A stretch of 64,000 nucleotides of DNA from Bordetella sp. (GCA_022818765.1 CP063810.1:483052-547051), one strand, 5' to 3'; counted from the first letter of the stretch, positions 20,322 through 32,308 are shown. A program made the numbers and translations. The notes: a model not told the origin generated them from the letters alone.

Positions 20322-21125
20322 TTAAATTCCTATTAAGGATAGTAAATTTTTTCTTGAATCCAATTCAATTAAATTAAACTTCTTAGGATAATCGATTGCT
20401 GTTAAATAAAGACCATTTGCAGATATTTTTGGTGAATTGTGAAAACAACGATTTCTAGCAATCAGTATATTTTTGATATTAAGAATTTTTATTTCTCGTA
20501 GTCCCTGATACATTAACGTTCCAACCAAATTTCGAACCATATGATGTAAGAACGCATTAGCGCGCAAAGTAAAAATTAGAAAAGGCCCACTTTTTTCAAT
20601 ATCAAATTGATAAAGAATTCTAATTGCATGCTTTGCTTGACATTGTGATGAACGAAAACTACTAAAATCATGTTTTCCAAGAAGAATCAAAGCAGCTTCT
20701 TTCATTTTTCCGATATCAGGAAGATTTATAGACCATCCAACCCGATTATTCCATAAAGCAGGCCTATCTATTCCACAATAAAGGAGATACATATAAGTTC
20801 TTGAAATAGCACTAAAACGAGCATGAAAATCTATTGATACATATTTTGCCCATTGTACTGAAATGCTTGATGGTAAAAAAGAATTTACGCCTTTAATCCA
20901 AGAATGTTCGTCTCTTTTTAATTCCGTATCAAAATGTACAACTTGTATACCTGCATGAACACCTGAATCAGTTCTACCTGCACATAATACAGATATTCTA
21001 TCTTTGTTCAAAAAATTACCTATTGCTGTTTCAACTACATCTTGAACTGTTTGACCATGAGGTTGTTTTTGCCAGCCTTTCCAATTTGTACCTTCATAAT
21101 TTATACCTAAAGCAATACGAAACAT
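20322..21125 (-). CDS. truA: tRNA pseudouridine(38-40) synthase
   Basis: TruA makes pseudouridine at positions 38-40 of the tRNA anticodon arm. The catalytic aspartate is in CAGRTDSGVHAG (Asp53). FRANAFLHHMVRN-type sequence (TLRANAFLHHMVRNLVGTL) is the conserved C-terminal motif. It has 267 residues from the ATG at 21125; the TTG before it is not needed. In Burkholderiales truA lies after fimV and before trpF-trpB-trpA; here it follows asd directly and none of those genes is present. Intact. Confidence 0.96.
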   Translation of the reverse strand: MFRIALGINYEGTNWKGWQKQPHGQTVQDVVETAIGNFLNKDRISVLCAGRTDSGVHAGIQVVHFDTELKRDEHSWIKGVNSFLPSSISVQWAKYVSIDFHARFSAISRTYMYLLYCGIDRPALWNNRVGWSINLPDIGKMKEAALILLGKHDFSSFRSSQCQAKHAIRILYQFDIEKSGPFLIFTLRANAFLHHMVRNLVGTLMYQGLREIKILNIKNILIARNRCFHNSPKISANGLYLTAIDYPKKFNLIELDSRKNLLSLIGI

Positions 21126-21227
21126 CAAAAATCTATCTTTATCAACAGCAAGCCAATCTATACAAATATATCAAATCTTAATTATTTTCAATTCAATATA
21201 AACCTATCATCCTATTTCTTAGAATTA

Positions 21228-22364
21228 TCATTCCTGAGATAACACAATGCGCAATATTCGACGTAATGGTTCTGCAGCTCCCCATAACAACTGATCACCG
21301 ACAGTAAACGCACTCAGATATTTCCCACCAATATTTAATTTCCGCAAACGACCTATTGGAATATTCAAGGTTCCAGATACTGCAACAGGTGTTAATGAAT
21401 TAATAGTAAGATCCTTCGTATTTGGAATGACTTTTACCCATTGATTGCCGGTTGAAATTAATTCTTCAATTTCATTTAAAGGAACATCTTGTTTGATTTT
21501 AACAGTTAAAGCTTGGCTATGACATCGCATTGCTCCAATTCGAATACATAACCCATCTATAGGAATATATTTTTTATGAACTTGGTTCTCATTATAACCA
21601 AGTATCTTATTTGTTTCGACTCCTGCTTTCCATTCTTCTCGGGAAACTCCATTTCCTAAATCTTTATCAATCCACGGAATTAAATTACCAGCAATAGAAA
21701 CACCAAAATTTTGTTTTGGTAGATTTTGATCTTTCTGAGTAATTAAAACATTTTTATCTATATCTAGAATTGCAGAAGCAGGATCATTTAATAAATGTTC
21801 TACAGATTTATTTATAATTCCAAATTGATTTAATAATTCCCGAATATGTCGAGCTCCCCCTCCTGAAGCTGCTTGATATGTCATAGATACTACCCACTCA
21901 ACTAAATCATTTTTAAATAATCCTGATAAAGCCATTAACATACAACTGACAGTACAATTTCCTCCAACAAAAGTTCGTATTCCATTATTTAATGCACTAT
22001 CAATAACATCTCTATTAACAGGATCAAGAACAATCACTGAATCTTGACTCATTCGCAAAGTGCTAGCAGCATCTATCCAGATACCTTTCCAACCTCTATG
22101 ACGCAACTTTGGATATATTTCGGCTGTATAATCACCACCTTGAGCAGTAAGAATAATAGGTAACTTATTCAATAAATCAATATCATAAGAATTTTGCAAA
22201 GAAATTGATCCATCAACCCAATCTGGAAGATATCCACCAACATTCCTGCTAGAAAAAAATATGGGTTCAATCAACGAAAAATCATTTTCTTCTCTCATGC
22301 GTTTTAATAAAACAGATCCAACCATTCCTCGCCAACCAATTAAGCCAACTGCTGTTCTATTCAT
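21228..22364 (-). CDS. asd: Aspartate-semialdehyde dehydrogenase
   Basis: Asd reduces aspartyl phosphate to aspartate semialdehyde, the branch point to lysine/DAP, threonine and methionine. NADP-binding [13 protein letters not shown] is at the N-terminus. The catalytic Cys is in [13 protein letters not shown] (about residue 135), and the active-site His lies in [13 protein letters not shown]. The start is the ATG at 22364 after AGAGGA; this gives 378 residues. It follows leuB as in Bordetella and Burkholderia. Together with dapCDE and thrB it shows that aspartate-family amino acid synthesis is kept. Confidence 0.96.
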   Translation of the reverse strand: MNRTAVGLIGWRGMVGSVLLKRMREENDFSLIEPIFFSSRNVGGYLPDWVDGSISLQNSYDIDLLNKLPIILTAQGGDYTAEIYPKLRHRGWKGIWIDAASTLRMSQDSVIVLDPVNRDVIDSALNNGIRTFVGGNCTVSCMLMALSGLFKNDLVEWVVSMTYQAASGGGARHIRELLNQFGIINKSVEHLLNDPASAILDIDKNVLITQKDQNLPKQNFGVSIAGNLIPWIDKDLGNGVSREEWKAGVETNKILGYNENQVHKKYIPIDGLCIRIGAMRCHSQALTVKIKQDVPLNEIEELISTGNQWVKVIPNTKDLTINSLTPVAVSGTLNIPIGRLRKLNIGGKYLSAFTVGDQLLWGAAEPLRRILRIVLSQE

Positions 22365-22444
22365 TATATCCTCTTTCAATTAAAATTTTTCTGCAAAAAA
22401 AATCCAAGGATTTCTTAAGAATTTTCTTAATCTAATATTTAGTA

Positions 22445-23536
22445 TTATCTAGAAATATTCTTTAATTCATTTAATACAGCATCTCCCATTTCATCTGTGT
22501 TAACCTTAGTCATGCCTTCTTCATAAATATCAGGAGTACGCAATCCAGAATCTAAAACATTAAAAACAGCATTTTCGATTTTATTTGCATATCTAGGCAT
22601 TTTTAATGAAAATCTAAATAACATTGCAACTGATAAAATCATAGCTAAAGGATTTGCAATCTGTTGACCAGCAATGTCTGGAGCTGAACCATGGATAGGT
22701 TCATAAAGTCCTTGCCCTTTAGAATTTAATGATGCTGAAGGAAGCATACCTATAGAACCAGTGAGCATAGATGCTTCATCTGATAAAATATCACCAAATA
22801 AATTACCAGTTACAATAACGTCAAATTGAAGAGGATTTTTGATTAATTGCATTGCAGCATTATCTATATACATATGAGAAAGCTCAATATCTGGATAATC
22901 TTGACCAACAACATTAATTGTATCTCGCCAAAGTTGAGAAGTTTCAAGAACATTAGCCTTATCAACACTACATAATTTTTTTTTCCTATTTTTTGCTGTA
23001 TCAAATGCAATTTTTGCAATTCTTGTTACTTCAGGAATTGAATATTGCATAGTATCGTAAGCTTCTTTTTCTCCTTTGAAATCCCCAACAAGCGCAGTCC
23101 GAAATCCCCTGGGTTCACCAAAATAAATATCTCCAATCAGTTCACGAATGATCAATATATCAAGGTTTGAAATAATTCTCGGCTTAAGTGTTGAAGCTTT
23201 TATTAGTTGAGGATAAAGAATTGCTGGACGAAAGTTGGCAAATAATCTTAATTTTTTTCTTATACCTAGAATTGCTTGTTCAGGTCTGAGATTTCTAGGC
23301 AAATAATCATATTTAGAGTCTCCAACAGCTCCAAATAAAATAGCATTCGCATTCCCTACTGCATTTAAAGTCTTTGGAGGCAAAGGATCTCCTACAGATT
23401 CAAAAGCTGATCCACCAATAAGTTCTTGCTTGATATCTAATGAAACATCATTGAATGCTGTAAGAATACGCAATGCTTGTTCGGTAATCTCTGGCCCAAT
23501 TCCATCCCCTGGTAAAACCACAATAGAATAAATCAC
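22445..23536 (-). CDS. leuB: 3-isopropylmalate dehydrogenase
   Basis: LeuB oxidises and decarboxylates 3-isopropylmalate to 2-oxoisocaproate, the third step of leucine synthesis. [12 protein letters not shown] is at the N-terminus; [26 protein letters not shown] carries the Mg-binding aspartates, and [18 protein letters not shown] the cofactor site. At 363 residues the length is normal. It lies third in leuC-leuD-leuB-asd. Intact. Confidence 0.97.
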   Translation of the reverse strand: MIYSIVVLPGDGIGPEITEQALRILTAFNDVSLDIKQELIGGSAFESVGDPLPPKTLNAVGNANAILFGAVGDSKYDYLPRNLRPEQAILGIRKKLRLFANFRPAILYPQLIKASTLKPRIISNLDILIIRELIGDIYFGEPRGFRTALVGDFKGEKEAYDTMQYSIPEVTRIAKIAFDTAKNRKKKLCSVDKANVLETSQLWRDTINVVGQDYPDIELSHMYIDNAAMQLIKNPLQFDVIVTGNLFGDILSDEASMLTGSIGMLPSASLNSKGQGLYEPIHGSAPDIAGQQIANPLAMILSVAMLFRFSLKMPRYANKIENAVFNVLDSGLRTPDIYEEGMTKVNTDEMGDAVLNELKNISR

Positions 23537-23590
23537 TTGAAAAAATCCATAAAAAATAAAATTTAAAAATTAATAATAAGCATAAAAAAT

Positions 23591-24238
23591 TTAAGAGAGC
23601 TCGTCTTTCAACCAAGGATAACGATGAAAATGTTGAAATTCGAACGAATTAATTTTGCTTGAATGTTTCAAAGTTAAATCTATATCATCGAAACCATTTA
23701 TTAAACAATCTTTTCTAAATGCATCAATATCAAAAGCTATCTTCCAATTATCTGGAGTAATAATAATTTGTTTCTCTAAATTAATTTCTAAATAATAAGT
23801 TAAAAACTTTTCCACATCCTTGAATAACTGATCAACTATTTTTTCAGATATATAAATAGGTAATAAACCATTTTTAAAACTATTATTGAAAAAGATATCT
23901 GCATAAGAAGGAGCAATGATAGCTCGAAAACCATATTGTGTTAATGCCCATAAAGCATGTTCTCGGCTAGATCCACAACCAAAATTTCTTCGAGCTAATA
24001 AAATTGAAGATCCTTGATATTTTTTTTGATTTAGCACAAAATCAGGATTCAAAGGACGATTGGAATTTTTCATTCCAACTGAACCTTGGTTTAAATATCG
24101 TAACTCATCGAATAAATTTTCACCAAAACCAGTACGTTTAATAGATTTTAAAAATTGTTTAGGAATGATCAGATCTGTGTCAACATTTTCACGATCCATC
24201 GGTGCTACTAATCCTTTATGAATAGTAAATTTTTGCAT
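23591..24238 (-). CDS. leuD: 3-isopropylmalate dehydratase, small subunit
   Basis: The small subunit of isopropylmalate isomerase partners with LeuC. The family N-terminus ([20 protein letters not shown]) begins at the ATG at 24238, 15 bases after the leuC stop, giving 215 residues; the longer frame to 24256 would overlap leuC and is less likely. Conserved [20 protein letters not shown] and [10 protein letters not shown] are present. Intact. Confidence 0.96.
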   Translation of the reverse strand: MQKFTIHKGLVAPMDRENVDTDLIIPKQFLKSIKRTGFGENLFDELRYLNQGSVGMKNSNRPLNPDFVLNQKKYQGSSILLARRNFGCGSSREHALWALTQYGFRAIIAPSYADIFFNNSFKNGLLPIYISEKIVDQLFKDVEKFLTYYLEINLEKQIIITPDNWKIAFDIDAFRKDCLINGFDDIDLTLKHSSKINSFEFQHFHRYPWLKDELS

Positions 24239-24252
24239 GATAATATGTGAAT

Positions 24253-25665
24253 TCAAAATGAAAAATATGTGCGTATATCAACAAAATGTCCAGCAATAGC
24301 AGCAGCAGCAGCCATTACTGGACTAACAAGGTGAGTTCTTCCTCCATTTCCCTGCCTACCTTCAAAATTGCGATTAGAAGTTGATGCACAACGCTCTCCA
24401 GGTTCTAAACGATCGGCATTCATTGCTAAACACATCGAACAGCCTGGTTCTCGCCATTCAAAGCCAGCTTTTATGAAAATTTTATCTAAACCTTCACGTT
24501 CTGCTTGTTGTTTGACTAATCCAGATCCAGGAACAATCATTGCTTGACGAATAGTTGATGCTATTTGTTTATCTTTTACAACTTTTGAAGCTTCTCTTAA
24601 ATCTTCTATGCGAGAATTTGTACACGATCCAATAAAGATGCGATCAAGATAAATGTCTGTAAGACACATATTGGGAATTAATCCCATATACTCTAATGCC
24701 CGACTTATACTTGCAGATTTTACTTTATCTTTAATGATCTTAGGATCAGGAATTTTTGAATGTATTGGCAATACCATTTCAGGAGAAGTTCCCCAAGTAA
24801 CTTGAGGTTGAATATGACATGCATCTATTTTAATTATCTTATCAAATTTAGAATTTGCATCACTATGTAGATTAATCCAATGTGATACAGCTTTATCCCA
24901 TAGAGAACCTATAGGAGAAAAAGGTCGTTCTTTAAAATATTCAATAGTTTTATTATCAACTCCAACAAGACCTGAACGAGCCCCTGCTTCAATTGCCATA
25001 TTACAAATTGTCATACGCTCTTCTATTGATAGATTTGAAATTACTTCACCAGAAAATTCAATAGCATATCCTGTAGCTCCTGCTGTTCCTATAATACCTA
25101 TTATATAAAGAATTATATCCTTAGCAGTACATCCATAGGGTAAAGCACCTTCAATCTTGATAAGCATATTTTTACTTTTTTTCATTATCAATGTTTGCGT
25201 TGAAAGGACATGCTCTACCTCAGAAGTCCCTATACCGAAAGCTAATGCTCCAAAAGCTCCATGTGTACTAGTATGAGAATCTCCACATACAACAGTCATT
25301 CCAGGCAAGATCCAACCTTGTTCTGGACCAATAACATGAACGATACCTTGACGCAGATCATTCATTCTAAATTCCGAAATGTTAAATTTAATACAATTTG
25401 CATCTAATGTTTCGATTTGTAATCGTGATATAGGATCACTAATACCCTTATCACGACCAAGAGTCGGAACATTATGGTCAGCAACAGCTAAATTTGAATT
25501 GGGTCGCCAAATATTTCTTCCAGATAAAGCCAAACCTTCAAAAGCTTGAGGGCTAGTAACTTCGTGAATTAAATGACGATCAATATAAATTAAGCAAGTA
25601 CCATCTGATTCTTCATGAACAATATGATTATTCCAAAGTTTATCGTAAAGAGTTTGAGAGAACAT
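24253..25665 (-). CDS. leuC: 3-isopropylmalate dehydratase, large subunit
   Basis: An aconitase-like [4Fe-4S] enzyme that isomerises 2- to 3-isopropylmalate. Cluster cysteines are in [16 protein letters not shown] and [11 protein letters not shown]. It has 470 residues. [29 protein letters not shown] is the family signature (residues about 127-155). It starts the leuC-leuD-leuB-asd run and lies 60 bases after aroC, so all may share a transcript. leuA is not in the window. Confidence 0.97.
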   Translation of the reverse strand: MFSQTLYDKLWNNHIVHEESDGTCLIYIDRHLIHEVTSPQAFEGLALSGRNIWRPNSNLAVADHNVPTLGRDKGISDPISRLQIETLDANCIKFNISEFRMNDLRQGIVHVIGPEQGWILPGMTVVCGDSHTSTHGAFGALAFGIGTSEVEHVLSTQTLIMKKSKNMLIKIEGALPYGCTAKDIILYIIGIIGTAGATGYAIEFSGEVISNLSIEERMTICNMAIEAGARSGLVGVDNKTIEYFKERPFSPIGSLWDKAVSHWINLHSDANSKFDKIIKIDACHIQPQVTWGTSPEMVLPIHSKIPDPKIIKDKVKSASISRALEYMGLIPNMCLTDIYLDRIFIGSCTNSRIEDLREASKVVKDKQIASTIRQAMIVPGSGLVKQQAEREGLDKIFIKAGFEWREPGCSMCLAMNADRLEPGERCASTSNRNFEGRQGNGGRTHLVSPVMAAAAAIAGHFVDIRTYFSF

Positions 25666-25724
25666 TATAGAATCTTTTTTTAAATGTAAAAAATGTTTTA
25701 AAATAAAAATATAACATAATTGAA

Positions 25725-26798
25725 TTATCCAATTTCACGAAAACCACATTGAGCTCTATATCGAAGTGCATGATCTATTAAAATGATAGCCAACATTGAT
25801 TCTGCAATTGGTACAGCACGTATTCCTACACAAGGATCATGACGACCTAAAGTTTTTATCATTACGGGTTCATTAGAACAATTAACAGATTGCTTTTCAA
25901 TACGAATGCTAGAGGTAGGTTTTATAGCTAAAGAGACAATGATTGGTTGCCCAGTTGAAATCCCACCCAATATTCCTCCAGAGTTATTTCCAATAAATCC
26001 ATTAGGCAAAATTTCATCATGATGACTTGAACCAAAATGAGAAATACAATTAAATCCAGAACCTATTGACACTCCTTTAACTGCATTCAATCCCATCATT
26101 ACATGAGCAATATCAGCATCTAAACGACTGTATATAGGCTCTCCTAATCCTGTTGGAATATTTTTAGCAAATATTTCAATTCGAGCTCCAACCGAATCTC
26201 CTTTATAACGTATATTATCCATATAAGTTTCTAATTGAGGAACAATTTCAAGATTAGGTGCATAAAAATCATTACTAACGATTTCATCCAAAGATTTAAA
26301 TGGAATCTGAATTGAACCTAATTGACTTATATAACCTTGTATTTCTATTCCATATTGGTTGGTTAACCATTTTTTTGCAATAGCCCCTGCAGCAACTGTC
26401 GGGGCAGTTAGCCGAGCCGATGCTCTTCCTCCTCCCCTAGGATCTCTTAAGCCATATTTATGCCAATAAGTATAATCCGCATGACCAGGGCGAAATGAAT
26501 CTGAGATTTTAGAATAATCCTTACTGCGCGCATCCGTATTTCTAATAATTAATGCTATTGGTGTTCCTGTTGTTACTCCTTGATATATTCCAGATAAAAT
26601 TTCTACTTTATCTAACTCTTTCCTTTGGGTAACATGTCGAGAAGTACCTGGACGCCGCCTATCTAATTCATTCTGAATATCACTAATTTCCAATTCCAAT
26701 CCAGGTGGACAACCATCTACAACACAACCAATAGCCGGTCCGTGAGATTCACCAAAATTTGTTACACAAAATGAAGATCCTAAAGAATTACCAGACAT
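25725..26798 (-). CDS. aroC: Chorismate synthase
   Basis: AroC performs the last shikimate step, turning EPSP to chorismate with reduced FMN. Signatures [46 protein letters not shown] and [12 protein letters not shown] are present. The start is the ATG at 26798 ([10 protein letters not shown]); the 30 hydrophobic residues in frame upstream look like non-coding leader. Length is 357 residues, normal. Intact. It shows that aromatic precursor supply is retained. Confidence 0.96.
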   Translation of the reverse strand: MSGNSLGSSFCVTNFGESHGPAIGCVVDGCPPGLELEISDIQNELDRRRPGTSRHVTQRKELDKVEILSGIYQGVTTGTPIALIIRNTDARSKDYSKISDSFRPGHADYTYWHKYGLRDPRGGGRASARLTAPTVAAGAIAKKWLTNQYGIEIQGYISQLGSIQIPFKSLDEIVSNDFYAPNLEIVPQLETYMDNIRYKGDSVGARIEIFAKNIPTGLGEPIYSRLDADIAHVMMGLNAVKGVSIGSGFNCISHFGSSHHDEILPNGFIGNNSGGILGGISTGQPIIVSLAIKPTSSIRIEKQSVNCSNEPVMIKTLGRHDPCVGIRAVPIAESMLAIILIDHALRYRAQCGFREIG

Positions 26799-27059
26799 AA
26801 AATATATAACGAATAGATTTAAAAATATCAAACGCAACAGTAAAAAACAAAAATTTTTAATACATACTTGAGTAATATGCATCAGCATTTTAAAACAGAA
26901 TAATCAATTTAAGAGATTTCAAGATTTAAAAAATGCAACAGAAACTTTCAAAGAATTTTTTTAGGACAAAATTTTTCACTTATCCTAGATCATTAGAAAA
27001 ATATATGATGCTTAAATTTAAAATAAGAGATGAAAAATTATTTCAATAAATTAAAACAT

Positions 27060-28077
27060 TTATGAATGAAAATTCATTTTTCCATTTTCCATATTTTGAA
27101 TAATATCCAGGGATTTTATCAGCATTTCCAAATTGTTAGCATTTAAAAAATTTTGATCAGATAAAACTTGGCGCCAGTACTTTGATCCTCTTTTTCCATT
27201 CATAAATACTAAAATTGGTCGAGCAAGCATTTTTAATAGCACACCTTGCTTGAACTCTTTCTTAAAATAATTAATTAATCTTTGAATAATACAATGATCT
27301 TCCAATATCAATAAATCAGGCCATATTTGATATGATATCTTTGACAAGATTTTAGGATTTATAAAAGCAGCTCTGCCAAACATTATCCCATCAAATCTTT
27401 CAGATTCCTTGTTTGAAATTTTTTCATCAGTACTTCCTTCATTAAGAACAATAACAGCTTCAGGAAAATCTTGTTTGAGTTTATAAACATATTCATAACG
27501 TAGCGAAGGAATGATTCGGTTATTTGTTGGCGATAACCCCTAAACAGCATTATGTGCGTGAACAATAAATACTCGACACCTTATTTCATATATATATCCA
27601 ACACAATCCATTAAAAATGAATCAGATTCATGATAATTCAAACCTAATCGATGTTTAATTGTAACTAGAATACTTACAACATCTTGCATAGCTTTTATAG
27701 ATTCAGAAACCAAAATTGGTTCAGCCATCATACATCCTCCAAATTGTCCTTTTTGGACACGAGCAGAAGGACAACCACAATTCATATTAATTTCATCATA
27801 TCCCAATTTTTCACCTAAATATGCTGCCTTAGCTAATTTTTTAGGATCTCTGCCTCCTAATTAATTAAAGAGCAATAGGATGTTGTATTGAATCAAATTG
27901 TAATACTTGATTTATTTTTTTGTAAAATAAAAAGTCTATTGGTATCATGTCTGTATATAGACGTGCATATGGAGCCAATAATCTGTGAAAAAATCGACAA
28001 TGTCGATTTGTAATATTAACCATTGGGGCAATATAAAAACACCAACCTTTCCTATCAAAAATATTTTTTGCAACCAT
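27060..28077 (-). pseudogene. dusA: tRNA-dihydrouridine synthase A, decayed pseudogene
   Basis: DusA reduces U20/U20a in tRNA with FMN. Recognisable pieces in order are FYIAPMVNITNRHCRFFHRLL, GYDEINMNCGCPSARVQKG (with the catalytic Cys), KHRLGL, RVFIVHAHNAV, GLSPTNNRIIPSLRYEYVY and FDGIMFGRAAF. The damage is real and mixed. After HPIAL the expected Gln codon is TAA, and a tandem ATTA duplication shifts the frame. A TAG interrupts between HNAV and GLSP (27540-27542). The ING-G flavin segment has become LNEGS, and other motifs are weak. The rest of the frame to 27060 is nearly full length, so loss is fairly recent. It diverges from thrB. Confidence 0.9.
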
Positions 28078-28322
28078 TTCAAAATTAAATATAGATAGTA
28101 ATCTCTTATTTTCAGATAAATTATCAAAATTTTATTTTCATGTACTATAATATAGTACTTTTGTTACATGTAACATGTATACATAATGTATAAAATTCAA
28201 ATAACTATTTTTTATAGAAAATATTAACCAAATTAAAACTTGAATATATTATGACTACTGATATAAATATAGCAGTCATAACTGTTTTTTCTATTGATTT
28301 CAGATCATAAATTATTTATATA

Positions 28323-29290
28323 ATGGCTATTTTTACACTTGTATCAGATACTGAGGCAAAAAATTTAATAAATCGCTCTAATCTTGGTAAATTTATTTCC
28401 ATGCAAGGAATTACGAATGGAATAGAAAATACAAATTATTTTTTAACAACTACAAAAGATAAATATGTATTAACCTTATTTGAGGTCTTAAAAAAAGAAG
28501 AAATACCATTTTATATTCAACTGATGTGCCATTTATCAAAAAATGGAATACCTGTTCCTGATCCTCAAATCCTTTGTAATAACTCATATATTAGTGAATT
28601 AAATGGAAAGCCTTGTATAATAGTTTCACGCCTTCCAGGGAAATATGAGCCTTTACCAAAAAATCTCATTGCTCTTCAACAGGTTCAACATTGGCTTCTT
28701 TACATTTATCTGCTAAAAATTTTCCGCATTATCAACCAAATTTGCGAGGACTTTCATGGTGGATAGAAACAGCAGATAGAATTCTGCCATATTTGAATTC
28801 ATCACAAAAAAAACTATTAAAATCATCTTTGCGTGAGCAATTTTTATTTTCAAATAAAGAGGAGTGGGAAAGATTACCTAAAGGACCATCTCATTGTGAT
28901 CTATTTCGAGATAATGTTCTTTTTACAGGAACTTTAGAAAATCCGATTATTAGTGGGATTATTGATTTTTATTTTGCTGGTTACGATAAATGGTTATTTG
29001 ACATTGCCGTTTGTGTTAATGATTGGTGTATTGTCCAAGAAACTGGAGAAATAATCCCAGAACTATTTTTTTCGCTAATTAAATCTTATGAAAAAATAAG
29101 GCCATTTACGTATGAAGAACGGAAATTCTGGCCAGTGATGCTAAGAGCTGCTGCATTACGTTTCTGGTTATCTCGTCTTTATGATTTTTTCTTACCGCGA
29201 TCATCAAAAATTTTAAAACCTCATAATCCATCTCATTTTGAAAAAATATTAATTTCACGTACTTCCATACAATTTCCTCCAATTCCTTAA
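28323..29290 (+). pseudogene. thrB: Homoserine kinase (APH-like ThrB), -1 frameshift
   Basis: Homoserine kinase of the aminoglycoside-phosphotransferase-like type used in proteobacteria such as Pseudomonas and Burkholderia. The N-lobe has GITNGIENTNYFL and YVLTLFE. The catalytic loop SHCDLFRDNVLF and metal loop GIIDFYFAGYDKW are in the second frame. The frame breaks after ALQQVQ near 28687; one base added there gives TLASLHLSAKNFPHYQPN and a full protein of about 322 residues. Unlike most other breaks here the site is not a long homopolymer (CAACA where CAAACA is expected). If real, threonine synthesis would fail at this step. It precedes a small membrane protein gene, as in Burkholderiales. 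Confidence 0.9.
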
Positions 29291-29336
29291 TAATATCTTT
29301 GAGAATTAAAAATATAGAAAGAGGCTAGCGAAAATT

Positions 29337-30110
29337 ATGCAAGCATCTAAATTACCTGCTATCAGCGGATTATATTGGACATCCAAGGGATGGATATTTT
29401 TTACACAACATCCTATAAATATGCTTAGCTGGAGTTTAAGTTTAAGTCTTATCATACTACTTCTTTTAAGCATACCAATACTTGGTTTATTACTTAATAT
29501 TATATTAATGCCAGCTTTTATGTTAATCTCTTTTTCTCTTGGAAAAAGAATGTCTGAAGGAAAATCAATACCATCAAACATATGGCTTCATTCTTTCACT
29601 AGAACTTCTGATACTATAAAAAATATTCTTCTGTTAGGAACTATTTATGGTTTTGTATGTATTATTGTCTTAATCTTATCATTTGTACCATTTCTTAATG
29701 AATTTACTAATACTGCAGAACAAATATATTCAAATACTTATGATTTTTCTTCTATTCTTATAAAGCTTTATAAGCCTATTGGGATTCTCATAATCTTATC
29801 AATAGTAATTAATGCTTTTTTTTGGTATGCTCCTGTTTTAATAGCATGGCATAATCTAAATTTTTTACAAGCTTTATTTTTTTCAGCTATTGCTTGTTGG
29901 AGAAATAGATTTACTTTTTTAATTTATGGTTTAATCTGGATCACAATCTTCTTTTTTATTGATTCTGTCACTAAGTTTATGATAAAAATAGGCTTACCAA
30001 TACAGGTAGCAAATTCTATAGAAATCCCATTGTCTTTAATTGCTAATGCTGTTCTATGGAGCAGCTTCTATCCAAGTTATTCAAGCGTTTTCTCCAAGAA
30101 TTCTGATTAA
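29337..30110 (+). CDS. Multi-spanning membrane protein, BPSS1780-like family
   Basis: A 257-residue integral membrane protein with hydrophobic segments near residues 28-50, 52-70, 99-121, 150-175, 196-216 and 230-245. The N-terminal LPAISGLYWTSKGWIFFTQHP and the location directly after thrB match an uncharacterised betaproteobacterial family (BPSS1780-like); this match is from memory and position. No catalytic motif is seen. Function unknown. It is intact, while several neighbours are broken, which suggests selection to keep it. Confidence 0.75.
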   Translation: MQASKLPAISGLYWTSKGWIFFTQHPINMLSWSLSLSLIILLLLSIPILGLLLNIILMPAFMLISFSLGKRMSEGKSIPSNIWLHSFTRTSDTIKNILLLGTIYGFVCIIVLILSFVPFLNEFTNTAEQIYSNTYDFSSILIKLYKPIGILIILSIVINAFFWYAPVLIAWHNLNFLQALFFSAIACWRNRFTFLIYGLIWITIFFFIDSVTKFMIKIGLPIQVANSIEIPLSLIANAVLWSSFYPSYSSVFSKNSD

Positions 30111-30157
30111 GACAATCAATCATTCAAAATTTTTAAAATTAATTTTTTAAAAAATAT

Positions 30158-30685
30158 TCAATCAAAAAATTTTTCAATACCAGTAAGTATTTTTTCATTA
30201 GCTGAATTGACATCTTTCCAACCTAAAATTTTTACCCATTTTTTTATTTCTATATCTTTATAATGCTTAAAAAAATGTTCAATACGTTTAATTTCTTCTA
30301 TAGGTAAATCTATATAAGTTTTGATATAAGAATAAGCTGGATATAATCTAGTCACGGGAATTGCTAGTATTTTAATATCTTTACCTGATTCATCTTCCAT
30401 ATCTAACATACCAATAGCTCGACAAGTAATAACAGATCCCATTTGGATAGGAAAGGGAGAATAAACAAGTACATCTATTGGATCATTATCTTCTGATAAT
30501 GTTTTAGGTATATAGCCATAATTACAAGGATAACGCAAAGCAGTTAGCATAAAACGATCAACAAAGATAGCACCTGATTTCTCATCAATCTCATATTTAA
30601 TTGGATCAGAATTCATAGATATTTCAATAATCACATTGAATTCATTAGGTACATTTTTTCCTGGAGTAACACGATCAAGATTCAT
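30158..30685 (-). CDS. ppa: Inorganic pyrophosphatase (family I)
   Basis: Hydrolyses PPi made by biosynthesis. Family I signature residues are in KYEIDEKSGAIFVDRF, YPCNYGYIPKTL and the metal site DNDPIDVLVYSPFP. The start is the ATG at 30685 (MNLDRVTPGKNVP), giving 175 residues as usual; the 18-residue extension is unlikely to be coding. Intact. It converges with the membrane protein gene and lies downstream of the dead hemY. Confidence 0.96.
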   Translation of the reverse strand: MNLDRVTPGKNVPNEFNVIIEISMNSDPIKYEIDEKSGAIFVDRFMLTALRYPCNYGYIPKTLSEDNDPIDVLVYSPFPIQMGSVITCRAIGMLDMEDESGKDIKILAIPVTRLYPAYSYIKTYIDLPIEEIKRIEHFFKHYKDIEIKKWVKILGWKDVNSANEKILTGIEKFFD

Positions 30686-30819
30686 TTTTATAAAATTCTT
30701 TTTCAAATTATTTATTTTAAGAAAATAATATTCTTGCAAAGTATTATGCTTTGCGAATAATTATTAACTTAATACTAAGATCAACTTCAACTTAATTCAC
30801 ATTTGATACATTATAAACA

Positions 30820-32156
30820 TTTTAAAAAAAATCTTTACTAATTTCTGGAACATTTGATAAGTTCCAATTTTTTTTGATATCAATAGGTGAAATACTATAG
30901 ATTAAAGAATTATGAAATAACTCTTTCGATGGATGATCAAATCGAGTCGAAATATAATAACAGAAATCATGAATATAAATATTATTTGCATTTAAAAATT
31001 TATTTGTTTCTTTAAATAACGACCGAAATAATTATAAATATAATATAGTGCAATATATGCGTTTAAATTTTCATCATATTTTAAACTTAATAAAAAGTAA
31101 TGTTCCGCTTGGATCCAAATCTTTCCGTTCAAACATAGTATGCCAAGAGTAGTTAACAAATTTGAATCTTTTGGTCGTTCTTTTAACCATTTCTCTGATT
31201 TTTTTAAACGTTTAGATACTTGATTAATTTTGAAAAATGCATATGCATTTATTAATTTTGGGTCGAAATGAGCACTTATAGCTTTTTCAAGGATATATGA
31301 TGCTTTATCATTTTATCCTTCTGATTCAAATGTATTAACAGAAACTAATACAATATTAGGTAATAATCGTTCTTTTTTTAATTTTCTACACAATTTCTTC
31401 CAATTAATCTACTTCTTTAATTTCTCATTCAAATAGATTTCTCCAAAATGATTTATAATATTTTTAGCTTAGTTCATATTTATAGAACCACATTTCATTA
31501 AATTTCGAACAAGAAAAAATATTTGTGTATAATTTTTTAAAATTATTACAGCTTTTAATAATAAATACTTGATATTACTATCAGAATGAATATTAGAAAA
31601 ATCTAATAATTTTAAAGCTTCTTTAGCTTGACCTTCATCTAATAAAATATTAGCTACTATTGTAAGAATTAACTTTTTTAAAGTATTATTTACCAAATTT
31701 AAATTTTTTCGAGCTGATTGAATCATACGGTTACATTCTTCACTGTTACCCCTGAATTTGAGCGACTTTTACATAAAATAGTGAAATAAAAACGGGGTAT
31801 GCTACTACCCTTTCTTCCTTTAATAACTTAGAAATTTCCTTTGAAATATTGCTATCATTAGGATTCTGTAGTAGCGTTATCAACGCAATTCCGCTTAATT
31901 CATCATGATTTTTTTCTAATCTATTGCAATTCCAAATCACTAGATAATCAGGACTTTTCATGATCGAATTAATTCATTGAAAAAATATAATATTAAAAAC
32001 AAATAGAATAAATAAGAGAATTGTTGCTACTATTTTCAAAGAAATTCTTATCTTCCAAGGAAATATTAATATGTAAGTTTCATTTGAATTTATCATTTTC
32101 ATAGTTATCGTTGAAATGAATATAATGATAGAAATCCTTAATATCCAAGCCCACAT
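30820..32156 (-). pseudogene. hemY: HemY-like TPR membrane protein, heavily decayed pseudogene
   Basis: HemY of the hemCDXY operon is a two-TM protein with a periplasm/cytoplasm TPR tail, linked to heme synthesis. The first frame (from 32156) has the two TM segments and the ILIFPWKIRISLK linker typical of HemY. An in-frame TGA (31974-31976) then stops it, and the frame continues to VKVAQIQG. A +1 G in the G4 run near 31755 shifts it before NSEECNRMIQSARKNL. Further on, in other frames, are the TPR-like stretches AHFDPKLINAYAFF and LLTTLGILCLNGKIW. Several more stops and shifts follow before the end near 30822. Lesions include nonsense and insertion, unlike the -1-only genes. Confidence 0.82.
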
Positions 32157-32308
32157 TTTTTATGTGCCTTATTTTATATTTTCAAAGAATTGATTTAATT
32201 CATTTAAATGGATATATATGTATGTAATGCTATTTCATAATTTCAAATTTCAGCTAAATTAAATTATAATTATTTATAAACTTTTCTCTTCCAAGAAATT
32301 TTGTTAAT

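Noticed and set aside
26799..26888. Hydrophobic N-terminal extension of aroC as a signal peptide
   Set aside because: Chorismate synthase is cytosolic and family members begin at MSGNS; the stretch is AT-rich upstream DNA read in frame.
31974..31976. UGA read as tryptophan in hemY, suggesting a recoded genome
   Set aside because: TGA ends dapD and hda at normal family lengths, with ATGA overlaps to the next gene, so UGA is a stop here; hemY is simply broken.
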